Source: a bacterium
Lineage (GTDB): Bacteria > Omnitrophota > Gorgyraeia > Gygaellales > UBA12090
DNA length: 7,507 nucleotides
Reading direction: 5' to 3'
Assembly (NCBI GenBank): GCA_004299495.1
Contig: SCPY01000034.1
Coordinates: forward strand, 1-7,507
The position numbers were made by a program, and so were the translations under genes. Shown one piece after another: positions 1 through 6,875 of the stretch. The stretch's first letter is position 1. Each line of letters opens with the position of its first letter. Under the pieces are notes generated by a model. That model searched no databases, had not been told where the DNA came from, and worked only from the letters and a program-made list of their open reading frames with translations.

Positions 1-43
1 TTAACCTGCCATCACTAATTGCGCTGTTTTTAACCGCCTTCAC
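1..43 (-). CDS. Possible start of the next operon gene (partial, product unknown)
   Basis: A reading frame opens at a GTG 10 bases after the stop of the AsnB-like gene and stays open for 14 codons to the window edge (M K A V K N S A I S D G R L). The stop codon TAG of the preceding gene forms part of a TAGGG stretch that ends 8 bases before the GTG. This is an acceptable though weak ribosome binding site, and it repeats the layout seen in front of the AsnB-like gene, where the stop codon also lies inside the Shine-Dalgarno sequence. The only ATG nearby, in another frame, meets a stop after three codons. The peptide is too short to identify. Its position suggests another polysaccharide gene, but that is inference; the real start could also lie beyond the window. 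Confidence 0.4.
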   Translation of the reverse strand, partial: MKAVKNSAISDGRL

Positions 44-53
44 GCGGTATGCC

Positions 54-1943
54 CTAATCATAAAACCTCTGATGCCACAGCTCAAGCATAAGTAGGCTCC
101 AGAGCTGAAAGGAAAAATCCTTTTTAGCGCTTATGTGGCCATTAACCAGCTCCTTTACGGTTTGAGGATTAAAATACCCCCTTTTCAGGCAGGTACCCGA
201 AAGAAGCGTATCAACTAAAAAGTCCTTAAGCTCCTGCCTGAACCATCTTCCGACAGGCATACCAAAGCCCATCTTCTGCCTGTGCGTATTTTCCTTAGGA
301 ATAAAGCCTGCTATTGCCTTTTTTAAAATATATTTTTTTACCAGCCTTTTCATTTTATAGGCCTCGGGAAGGCTGGCGGCAAACTCAATCACCTTATGGT
401 CGAGAAAGGGCGAGCGCGCCTCCAGGGAATTTGCCATACTGGCTATATCCACCTTAACCAAAAGGTCATCCGGAAGATAGGTAGATGTATCCGTCATTAA
501 AAGCGTATCTAACAGGCCGACGCTTTTTAGGCCTTCTAAATGCGAAGCGATTAAGCCAAACCCGCCTCTGTCTCCCGGGCAGGAGGAAAAGTCAGGGCTA
601 TAAAGCTTATCCTTTAATCCCGCGTCAAAAATAGAAACCCAGCGGATATAGCGGTCTCTAAGAGGCAGGTCAATTGCCTCCATAAACCTCCTTAGCCTTC
701 TTAACTTATTCTTCTGGTCTGCGGAATCAGGTAGGGCGGCAGATAACTTGCGCACAATGCTCCTTACCAATTCGGGCACCCTTTGATAGGCGCCTGAAAT
801 AAGCATGGCCTGATAACGCTCATAGCCGGCAAAAAGCTCATCGCCTCCGTCTCCGTTAAGGGCAACCGTAACGAATTTGCGAGTTTCCCGGCAAAGATAA
901 TACGTGGGGATTGAAGAAGAATCTGCGTATGGCTCGCCGTAACGCTCAACAAGCAAAGGCAAAACCTCCAATGCCTTAGGCCGAACCACAAACTCATTAT
1001 GCTGCGTAGAAAACCTGCGCGCTATGTTCCGGGCAAACTTCAACTCGTTGTAATCCTTCTCCTCAAAACCTATGGAAAATGTCTTTATCTTTGCCGAGAA
1101 GCCGCTCATCAGGCCCACCACGGTGCTGGAATCTATGCCTCCGCTTAAAAACGCTCCCAGCGGGACTTCGCTATAAAGCCGCATCTTCACCGCCTCTTTT
1201 AAAACCGAAAGCAGCCCCTCGGCAGCGTCTTCTTCGCTTATCCTTATCTTAGAAGAATAATCCGGCTGCCAGTAACGGCTTAAAGTAATGCCGTTAGCGT
1301 TTAGAAGAAGCGTGTGCGCGGGCAGAAGTTTATACACATTCTCGTAAATCGTAAGCGGCGCGGGGATATATCCAAAAGAAAGATAATAGTCAAGGGCGCT
1401 CTTGTTTATCTTCTTTGTAACAGCTCCTCCCGCAAGAAGTGAGGTAAATTCCGAGGCAAAATAAAAACTTTCTGCCTGCCTGCAATAAAGCAGCGGTTTT
1501 TTGCCTATCCTATCCCTTGCCAATAAAAGCGCTTTTCTTCTTTTATCCCATATGGCAAAGGCAAACATCCCCCGCAGGTGCTTTACGCATTCAGCGCCGT
1601 AGTCTTCATAGAGGTGGATTATTGCCTCGGTATCGCTGTTTGAGCTGAAGCTGTGGCCAGCTTTTTCAAGGCGCGGCCTTAACTCATGAAAATTATAAAT
1701 CTCTCCATTAAAGGTTATCCATACGGAGCTGTCTTCATTTGACATAGGCTGATGTCCGGAACCGGAAAGGTCAATGATGCTTAACCTACGGTGACCCAGC
1801 CCTACGGAGTGCCCCTGCTTATCAATAAAAATCCCTTCATCGTCGGGGCCCCTATGGGTAAGCGCGGCGCACATCTTCCTGATTTGGCCTTCCTCTATCA
1901 GGTTATTCTTTGAATAAGAAACTGCTCCGCATATCCCGCACAT
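54..1943 (-). CDS. asnB: Glutamine-dependent asparagine synthetase-like amidotransferase (AsnB family)
   Basis: A complete 629-residue two-domain enzyme that moves ammonia from glutamine to an ATP-activated carboxylate in the cytoplasm. The N-terminal class II glutaminase domain (about 2-200) begins Met-Cys-Gly, so Cys2 becomes the N-terminal nucleophile. It also has RGPD (31-34), HRRL (51-54), the NGEIYNF segment with Asn79-Gly80, and Asp104 in SDTEA. The synthetase domain has the ATP-pyrophosphatase P-loop SGGIDSS (267-273), YGEPYADSS (335-343), NGDGGDELFAGY (363-374) and a conserved block ending LEARSPFLDH (507-516). All recognised catalytic motifs are intact and the length is normal for the bacterial family. 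The ATG is fixed by the need for Cys2 and by AGGA five bases upstream. In a polysaccharide operon the acceptor may be aspartate or a sugar acid: amidation of uronic acids has been proposed for relatives in O-antigen clusters. The family call is firm; the substrate is open. Confidence 0.95.
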   Translation of the reverse strand: MCGICGAVSYSKNNLIEEGQIRKMCAALTHRGPDDEGIFIDKQGHSVGLGHRRLSIIDLSGSGHQPMSNEDSSVWITFNGEIYNFHELRPRLEKAGHSFSSNSDTEAIIHLYEDYGAECVKHLRGMFAFAIWDKRRKALLLARDRIGKKPLLYCRQAESFYFASEFTSLLAGGAVTKKINKSALDYYLSFGYIPAPLTIYENVYKLLPAHTLLLNANGITLSRYWQPDYSSKIRISEEDAAEGLLSVLKEAVKMRLYSEVPLGAFLSGGIDSSTVVGLMSGFSAKIKTFSIGFEEKDYNELKFARNIARRFSTQHNEFVVRPKALEVLPLLVERYGEPYADSSSIPTYYLCRETRKFVTVALNGDGGDELFAGYERYQAMLISGAYQRVPELVRSIVRKLSAALPDSADQKNKLRRLRRFMEAIDLPLRDRYIRWVSIFDAGLKDKLYSPDFSSCPGDRGGFGLIASHLEGLKSVGLLDTLLMTDTSTYLPDDLLVKVDIASMANSLEARSPFLDHKVIEFAASLPEAYKMKRLVKKYILKKAIAGFIPKENTHRQKMGFGMPVGRWFRQELKDFLVDTLLSGTCLKRGYFNPQTVKELVNGHISAKKDFSFQLWSLLMLELWHQRFYD

Positions 1944-1948
1944 AATTT

Positions 1949-1952
1949 TCCT
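1949..1952 (-). promoter_or_regulatory. Ribosome binding site AGGA of the AsnB-like gene, overlapping the upstream stop codon
   Basis: The minus strand reads TAGGAAAATTATG. The TAG stop of the preceding glycosyltransferase supplies the first bases of an AGGA Shine-Dalgarno motif five bases before the AsnB start. Ribosomes finishing the upstream gene would therefore stop on the initiation site of the next one, which suggests coupled translation. Confidence 0.65.
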
Positions 1953-3048
1953 ATCTTACTGATGCCGCCACAGATTGAATGACAGCCAAAAACTTCGGGG
2001 TATTTGCCTTCAGAGAAAACCTCTCTTCAGCCGTTTTCCTTCCGGCAGCCCCTATTTTGCGCCTTAGTTCCGCGCTCTCTACCAACAAAGAAAGCTTGCT
2101 CACCCATTCTTCTTCGCTTGAAGCAAGATAACCGTTTAACCCGTCTTCAATTATGTCCTTATTCGCCCCTACGTCAGCACACACGCAAGGCAGGCCCATG
2201 CTCATATAAAGTATCGCCTTGAAGCCGCATTTGCCTTTTGTCCATTCATTGTCCGGCATGGGCATTATGCCTATATCCAAAGACAGTAGCTCGCTCTTCT
2301 CTCCTGGCTCTGACCATACAACGCTGGTAATATTTGAAAGCCCGTCGAGGGAAAAATGCCCCCCTACGACCTTAAACTTCAGGTTAGCGAACTTTGCGCT
2401 CAAGCGCCTGAAGGTGTTTTCCATGGGCCTCAAAAAGTCAAGAGTGGTAATGCTTCCCACCCAACCAATGACGACTTCTTCTTTTACCTCCTTTTCGTAA
2501 AGACGGTATTTACCGGTATCAATACATGTAGGTATTACCCATGTATTGTGATTAAAACGGCGGGAAAAATCGGCGAGATAGTTATTTCCGGCTATTACTA
2601 CGCTGCTTTTTTTTATAATTGACTCCACTTTCCCCGGCCTCTTTAATTTCTCTATAAAATTATTGCAGCGGCTGCTGGAGGCTAAATATATGGCATCGTC
2701 AAAATCAAAAACAATGGGCCTGCCCGCCCGCGCAGCTAGAGTTTCAAAAAATGCGCCCCCGATAGGGCATGCCTCCCTGTGTATAAAAACGATATCAAAG
2801 CGCGATATGCAGATCAAGTCAGATATGCGCGATAAAAACCCAAGCGCAAAATAAAAAATCTTTCTCAAATGCCTGCCTTTTTCATAAAGTATTTTATAGG
2901 CCGGCTCTGACCAAAACGGACGCAGCCGCACTTTATACCTTTCTTTTAAAAAAGGCAGGAACTGCTCAACTCTGTATCTGTTGCTTGCGCCCTGCCTGGG
3001 ATAAGGAACCCAGAATAAAATCCCCATTTTTTTAGCCATATTCATCAT
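1951..3048 (-). CDS. Family 4 (GT-B fold) glycosyltransferase with degenerate EX7E motif
   Basis: A 365-residue retaining-type glycosyltransferase, probably adding a sugar from a nucleotide donor to a lipid-linked glycan on the cytoplasmic membrane face. The N-terminal acceptor domain has the early segment GASNRYRVEQ (20-29), a hydrophobic stretch near 62-82 that may sit on the membrane, and FDFDDAIY (114-121). The interdomain segment VIPTCID (171-177) leads into the donor domain, which starts GWVGS (195-199) and continues IGIMPMPDN (259-267), KCGFK (273-277) and YMSMGLPCV (281-289). These mark a Glycos_transf_1-like fold. The two glutamates of the classical EX7E motif are absent; Lys277 and the GLP turn remain, a pattern I associate with one subgroup of the family. 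The start overlaps the upstream gene's stop as ATGA, with no good Shine-Dalgarno sequence, so coupled translation is likely. Met2, Met4 or Met8 are alternative starts. Donor and acceptor sugars cannot be inferred. Confidence 0.88.
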   Translation of the reverse strand: MMNMAKKMGILFWVPYPRQGASNRYRVEQFLPFLKERYKVRLRPFWSEPAYKILYEKGRHLRKIFYFALGFLSRISDLICISRFDIVFIHREACPIGGAFFETLAARAGRPIVFDFDDAIYLASSSRCNNFIEKLKRPGKVESIIKKSSVVIAGNNYLADFSRRFNHNTWVIPTCIDTGKYRLYEKEVKEEVVIGWVGSITTLDFLRPMENTFRRLSAKFANLKFKVVGGHFSLDGLSNITSVVWSEPGEKSELLSLDIGIMPMPDNEWTKGKCGFKAILYMSMGLPCVCADVGANKDIIEDGLNGYLASSEEEWVSKLSLLVESAELRRKIGAAGRKTAEERFSLKANTPKFLAVIQSVAASVR

Positions 3049-4274
3049 TTGCCAGACAGCGCGCTTAAACGTCCGTATACCTCCATATATCTGTCAGCTC
3101 CGTCATAAAGCGAAAAATATTTCTGTGCCGCCTGCCTGCACCTCACCGCTAAAGCTTTTGCGTCGGAAAACAATACCTCAAGCTCTCCGATAGCCATGCC
3201 GTATGCCTCGCGGCTAAAATCCCGCACAATCACGCCCACCCTTTCCTTTCGCACTATCTCATCGGTGTCTCCAATGCCGCTATTAATCACTACGGGAATC
3301 CCGCATGCTAAATATTCTGCCACTTTGGTCGGGCAGCGCGCTTTTCTGGAAAGCCCTGGTTTATAAAAAGCTATCCCCGCATTTGCCGCAGAAAGATAGC
3401 CGCGCATGCTTTTAAATGCCGCGGGAAACGCCGAGATTCCCTCATCATTAACTTTTTCCGAGTTTAATAGCGACCTAAAGAGTTCATCCTCCCTCGTAAG
3501 TACCAAAAAACGGGCAGCTGCCAAATGAATTTTCAGGGCCGCGAAAAAACGCAGCATTTCGGAAGGCATTGACCATGTGCTTAAGGAACCGCTATAAACC
3601 AAGGTAAATTCCGAACCGCCAGCGGTCTTTGCCTCAGGGAAAAAACGCTCTAAGTCAACGCATGTCGGTATTACGGTTATCCTGCTTAAGGGCAGCGCAG
3701 GTTTTGCTGCGCTGCTTATCTCTTCCGCCGCCTTATTAGTAAGGGATATAATCTCATCCGAAACCCTCAACAACACCCTTTCTGCGCGCTTTGCCGCTTT
3801 AAATACAAAACTATCCTGCTTCCACAAGCCCGCCTCAACCCTTTCATCAACCCAAAAGCCCCGCATATCAAAAATAACCTTTACCTTCAGGAGCTTTTTG
3901 AGGATTAGGGCGCAGGCGCACGGCAGATAACTTCTGGCATGGACAAAATTAACTTTTGCATTTACGGCTGTTTTAAGAGAGGCAAGGAAAAACCGCAGAA
4001 AATTACCTATCCTTGATAAGGCGCCGCGCGAGTTATTATAGGCAAGCGGCTGCCACTCTATCCCTAAGCCGGCTAGCTCATTTTTTAAACGCAGCGTTTT
4101 CCCGCTATCGGAAAACAGCTCCCTTTTCTCCAGCGTTACAAGATTATAGCTCGCCCCTTTTTCAGCCAACAGCCTCACATAAGAGAGTATCTGCGATTCG
4201 CCGAGCGGCTCAAACAGCCCGTCGTATGACAGGTAAAGCACCCTTACGCCTTTTGGCTTAACAAAATATACCAC
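3045..4274 (-). CDS. Family 4 (GT-B fold) glycosyltransferase
   Basis: A 409-residue cytoplasmic or membrane-associated glycosyltransferase of the exopolysaccharide/O-antigen type. The N-terminal domain begins with the strand VLYLSYDG and the loop LGESQ (24-28), followed by HARSY (112-116) and FDMRGFWVDERVEAG (135-149), a signature common to this subgroup. VIPTCVD (201-207) marks the linker, YSGSLSTW (227-234) opens the donor domain, and PTKVAEYLACGIPVV (315-329) carries Glu320 at the second glutamate position of EX7E, followed by GDTDEI (335-340). The start given is the farthest upstream one possible: a GTG, two codons after an in-frame stop and without a clear Shine-Dalgarno sequence. A second GTG at codon 12 (4241) has AAGG seven bases upstream and would begin right at the first beta strand. 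The 3' end overlaps the next glycosyltransferase by four bases (ATGA). Together the two enzymes probably add successive sugars of the repeat unit; specificity is unknown. Confidence 0.88.
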   Translation of the reverse strand: MVYFVKPKGVRVLYLSYDGLFEPLGESQILSYVRLLAEKGASYNLVTLEKRELFSDSGKTLRLKNELAGLGIEWQPLAYNNSRGALSRIGNFLRFFLASLKTAVNAKVNFVHARSYLPCACALILKKLLKVKVIFDMRGFWVDERVEAGLWKQDSFVFKAAKRAERVLLRVSDEIISLTNKAAEEISSAAKPALPLSRITVIPTCVDLERFFPEAKTAGGSEFTLVYSGSLSTWSMPSEMLRFFAALKIHLAAARFLVLTREDELFRSLLNSEKVNDEGISAFPAAFKSMRGYLSAANAGIAFYKPGLSRKARCPTKVAEYLACGIPVVINSGIGDTDEIVRKERVGVIVRDFSREAYGMAIGELEVLFSDAKALAVRCRQAAQKYFSLYDGADRYMEVYGRLSALSGK

Positions 4275-4323
4275 TGCTCAGACACCATGAAACCACAATA
4301 ACCAAACGGCGGTTTGATTATTA

Positions 4324-5715
4324 TCACTTGGCCGCTGGAAATCGGTTTTTTGCTATTTCAGATAATTCCTTATCATCAAAGAAAATAAATATGCCTGCCA
4401 CTCCAAAGATTATGAAAAATGGCATAAGCATATCCCTGTGCCTGAAGACTGTGCCCACGTTTCCCTCTCCAATTGCCAAAAGCGCGGAAAACACAACCAC
4501 GCAGATAAACGCTACGTGGCTTTCCTTAAGCTTGTGCTTTAACCCGAAGGAAATTCCGATAAGCGCAAAAGGAAAAAACATAACCCACGCGAGCGCCTGA
4601 ACCGCTCCAAACAATTCCCCCTTGGTCTTGAGCTTCCAGGGAAATGGCTCAAACAAGGAATGAAACAACCCCTTTAAAAAAGCTACCGCTAAATCAAGGG
4701 GCGGAATCTTACGGATATCCTTACTGCCGCTGTAGTATCCGTCCGGGAGTATCTTATAATTATTGCCGGGAGTATTTATGTAGCCTATGTGGGGATTGGT
4801 TAAGGTGGCAAGGTCAAGGCTGCTTAAGGCCTTTTGCCTGTATCCGCTTGAGAAAACGAGCAAGCCGCATAAAACAAGAAAAGAAATTTTCCATCTAAAC
4901 CTGAACCTTAACGATATAAACAACGCGATTGCCAAAACGAGCATAAGCGGAGCAAACACGCTTATCCTGATAAAATATACCAAGCCGGCGCAGAAAAAAA
5001 CAACGGCAAGATGTAAAAGGCTATAACCTAAATAAAATTTTGTCAGCGAGTAAATAGACAGGCAAAGCAATAATATAACCATCGGATCCCTTGCGCTGGT
5101 GAGCGAAAAGACAAATATGGAAGGCAAGAATGCAATTATAATCATGGAGATTCTCGCCGCCTTTTTTCCGAACAATGACTTTGCCAGCTCATAAATTACA
5201 ATTGCGCTCGCAACGCTAAAGACGGCATTAATGAACTTTATAAGTTGCGGCACATAATCAAAGACGGAATAAAGAAAGGCAATGGCGTAACTGAACACCC
5301 CTACCTGATAGAGCCTCCAGTCAGGTATTTCCTCCGCGTAAAAAGAGACCATATCGCGGTAATCTCGGAATATCTGTTCGGAGCTTGGAATGATATACAT
5401 ATCCCCGCCGGTAAGAAAACGCGAGATATACCAGCCGCGCGCCTGATAACATTCTCCGTCAGGAGCAATGATGTCCGTATTCCCGGGAAGAAGAAAGAAA
5501 TAATAATAAAGTATAATGAGCAGGAGCCTTGCGGCAATACCCCAGCTAAATACGCTAAGGATAAACCGCCTTTCATCTCCCGCCGGAAAACGCAGCCAGA
5601 TATAAACGAAACAGGCTGCCAAAAGCAAGGTTATAATAAAGGCATCTACGGAGAAAAAACTCACCGCGCCTAAAACAGACCCTAAGATTATGAGATTAAT
5701 CGTTGCATTCTTCAT
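4324..5715 (-). CDS. Polytopic membrane protein, GT-C glycosyltransferase- or polymerase-like
   Basis: A 463-residue integral membrane protein with roughly 11-13 hydrophobic segments by eye: near 5-22, 24-41, 51-76, 135-150, 160-180, 188-208, 210-228, 230-248, 250-268, 277-290, 370-392, 400-416 and 429-446. A first hydrophilic loop (77-134) contains PDGECY (85-90), placed like the acidic catalytic loop after the first helices of GT-C enzymes (PMT/ArnT/RgtA type). SARDPM (207-212) begins a helix, a long loop (about 291-369) contains EPFPW (356-360), and GNVGTVFRHRDM (418-429) precedes the last helix. I have seen this final pattern in unassigned membrane proteins of polysaccharide clusters. It may transfer a sugar from a polyprenyl-phosphate carrier outside the membrane or polymerise repeat units. 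Its place between the sugar-synthesis genes and the glycosyltransferases supports a role in the same glycan. The start lacks a strong Shine-Dalgarno sequence and lies 28 bases after the aminotransferase stop. Confidence 0.75.
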   Translation of the reverse strand: MKNATINLIILGSVLGAVSFFSVDAFIITLLLAACFVYIWLRFPAGDERRFILSVFSWGIAARLLLIILYYYFFLLPGNTDIIAPDGECYQARGWYISRFLTGGDMYIIPSSEQIFRDYRDMVSFYAEEIPDWRLYQVGVFSYAIAFLYSVFDYVPQLIKFINAVFSVASAIVIYELAKSLFGKKAARISMIIIAFLPSIFVFSLTSARDPMVILLLCLSIYSLTKFYLGYSLLHLAVVFFCAGLVYFIRISVFAPLMLVLAIALFISLRFRFRWKISFLVLCGLLVFSSGYRQKALSSLDLATLTNPHIGYINTPGNNYKILPDGYYSGSKDIRKIPPLDLAVAFLKGLFHSLFEPFPWKLKTKGELFGAVQALAWVMFFPFALIGISFGLKHKLKESHVAFICVVVFSALLAIGEGNVGTVFRHRDMLMPFFIIFGVAGIFIFFDDKELSEIAKNRFPAAK

Positions 5716-5743
5716 TATTTACGCTATCCGCCATGGATTAAGA

Positions 5744-6874
5744 TTACCAGCCTTCTTTTATCACATCCGCGATATATTCGCGTTCATCTTTCCCTACCCA
5801 CCATCCGCATGGGATGCAAAGCTCGCAGTCCTGGAATTTCTCTACTCCCGGCAAGAGAGCCGAGGAGCCTTCAAAGCATCCATAGATATCGTTCCTGACG
5901 TGAAGCAGGCTGGAATGTACCCCTCTTTCGGCAAGCTTCCTTGAAAGGTCGTCCCTGCGCTCGGCAAAAAGCATAAACACCCACCAGGCAGGTAAAATAC
6001 CTTCAGCTATTTTAGGCATACGTATGCCGGCAACACCATTAAGGCTCTTAAGAAAATATTCAGCGTTGCGGCGGTGCGCCTTAAGTATACCGCTCAATGA
6101 CTTTAACTGCTCGATGCCTATTGCCGCGTCAATATTATTCATATGGAATTTATAACCCGCTTCCGGAATAACACAATCCCAGCGGCTGCCTTTCCAGTTT
6201 CCTGCGGAATCTTTTGTAGCCTCCCTGTCGATACCGAACCACTTTAGTTTCTTGCCTCTCTTGAAATCGTTTTCATCAGAAAACGAAAGCGCGCCTCCGT
6301 CTCCGGTATTGATATGCTTTATTGCCTGAAAACTGAAACATGTAAAATCCGATATACACCCCACGCTCCTGCCCTTATAGGAGGCGCCTATCCCCTGCGC
6401 GGCGTCCTCAATCACCTTTATTCCGCGCTTCCTACCTATGGCATTTATCTTGTCAAGGTCGGCCGGTATCCCTGTCCAGTCAACAAAAAGGATTGCCTTT
6501 GTGCGACCGGTGATTTTTTCTTCAATCTGCACTGGGTCAATGTTGCCAGTATTTACGTCAATATCGCACCAGACTGGCCTTGCAAAAAGGTTACTTATCG
6601 GCGCATTCGTGGCAACGCAGGTCATGGGAGAGGTAATAACCTCATCGCCTGGGCCGACGCCAGCAATCTTAAGCGCCAGGGTAATGGAGCTGGTGCAGCT
6701 GTTTGTGGCCATGGTAAAGGGGTTGCCTACAAGTTTCCTTAGCCTGCTTTCAAATTCCATTACCTGCACTCCCTCGTTTACAAGGCCGGAGAATAACACT
6801 TCCTTAAGAGGCTTCATTACCGAACCGGGCATGTGCACCTTGAATAAAGGTATATTCATTTTTTTCTTCGTCAT
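5744..6874 (-). CDS. DegT/DnrJ/EryC1/StrS family sugar aminotransferase
   Basis: A complete 376-residue PLP-dependent fold-type I aminotransferase that converts a 4-keto-6-deoxy nucleotide sugar to its 4-amino derivative, using glutamate as the usual amino donor. The cofactor-phosphate region TNSCTSSITLAL lies at 57-68, and the beta strand EDAAQ (156-160) carries Asp157, which pairs with the pyridine nitrogen. SFQAIKHINTGDGG (181-194) carries Lys186, the expected Schiff-base lysine. Further family segments are WFGIDR (212-217), GYKFHMNNIDAAIG (240-253) and HVRND (325-329). Length and motifs are normal. The ATG lies one base after the stop of the dehydratase gene, with a strong GAGGAGGT ribosome binding site inside that gene's last codons, so the two are expressed together. 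With the dehydratase as partner, a PseC-like role making a UDP-4-amino-4,6-dideoxy sugar is the best guess; bacillosamine- or perosamine-type products are alternatives. Confidence 0.93.
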   Translation of the reverse strand: MTKKKMNIPLFKVHMPGSVMKPLKEVLFSGLVNEGVQVMEFESRLRKLVGNPFTMATNSCTSSITLALKIAGVGPGDEVITSPMTCVATNAPISNLFARPVWCDIDVNTGNIDPVQIEEKITGRTKAILFVDWTGIPADLDKINAIGRKRGIKVIEDAAQGIGASYKGRSVGCISDFTCFSFQAIKHINTGDGGALSFSDENDFKRGKKLKWFGIDREATKDSAGNWKGSRWDCVIPEAGYKFHMNNIDAAIGIEQLKSLSGILKAHRRNAEYFLKSLNGVAGIRMPKIAEGILPAWWVFMLFAERRDDLSRKLAERGVHSSLLHVRNDIYGCFEGSSALLPGVEKFQDCELCIPCGWWVGKDEREYIADVIKEGW

Positions 6875-6875
6875 G

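Noticed and set aside
1951..4274. Two adjacent glycosyltransferases as a recent tandem duplication
   Set aside because: They share only family-level motifs such as VIPTC-x-D, and their N-terminal signatures differ, so they are distant relatives rather than a recent copy.
4303..4316. Small inverted repeat CAAAC-GGCG-GTTTG in the longest gap (49 bases) between the membrane protein and a glycosyltransferase
   Set aside because: The stem is only five base pairs and no run of T follows on the minus strand, so it does not support a terminator; such a repeat is expected by chance.
5245..5673. Plus-strand open frame of 142 codons opposite the membrane protein gene
   Set aside because: The translation is rich in charged residues with no family signature, while the minus strand encodes a coherent multi-helix protein. 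It is best explained as a shadow.
5696..5734. Twelve-codon minus-strand ORF (MADSVNNEECND) overlapping the start of the membrane protein gene
   Set aside because: It has no convincing ribosome binding site, is very short and has no leader-peptide or attenuator structure around it; most likely chance.
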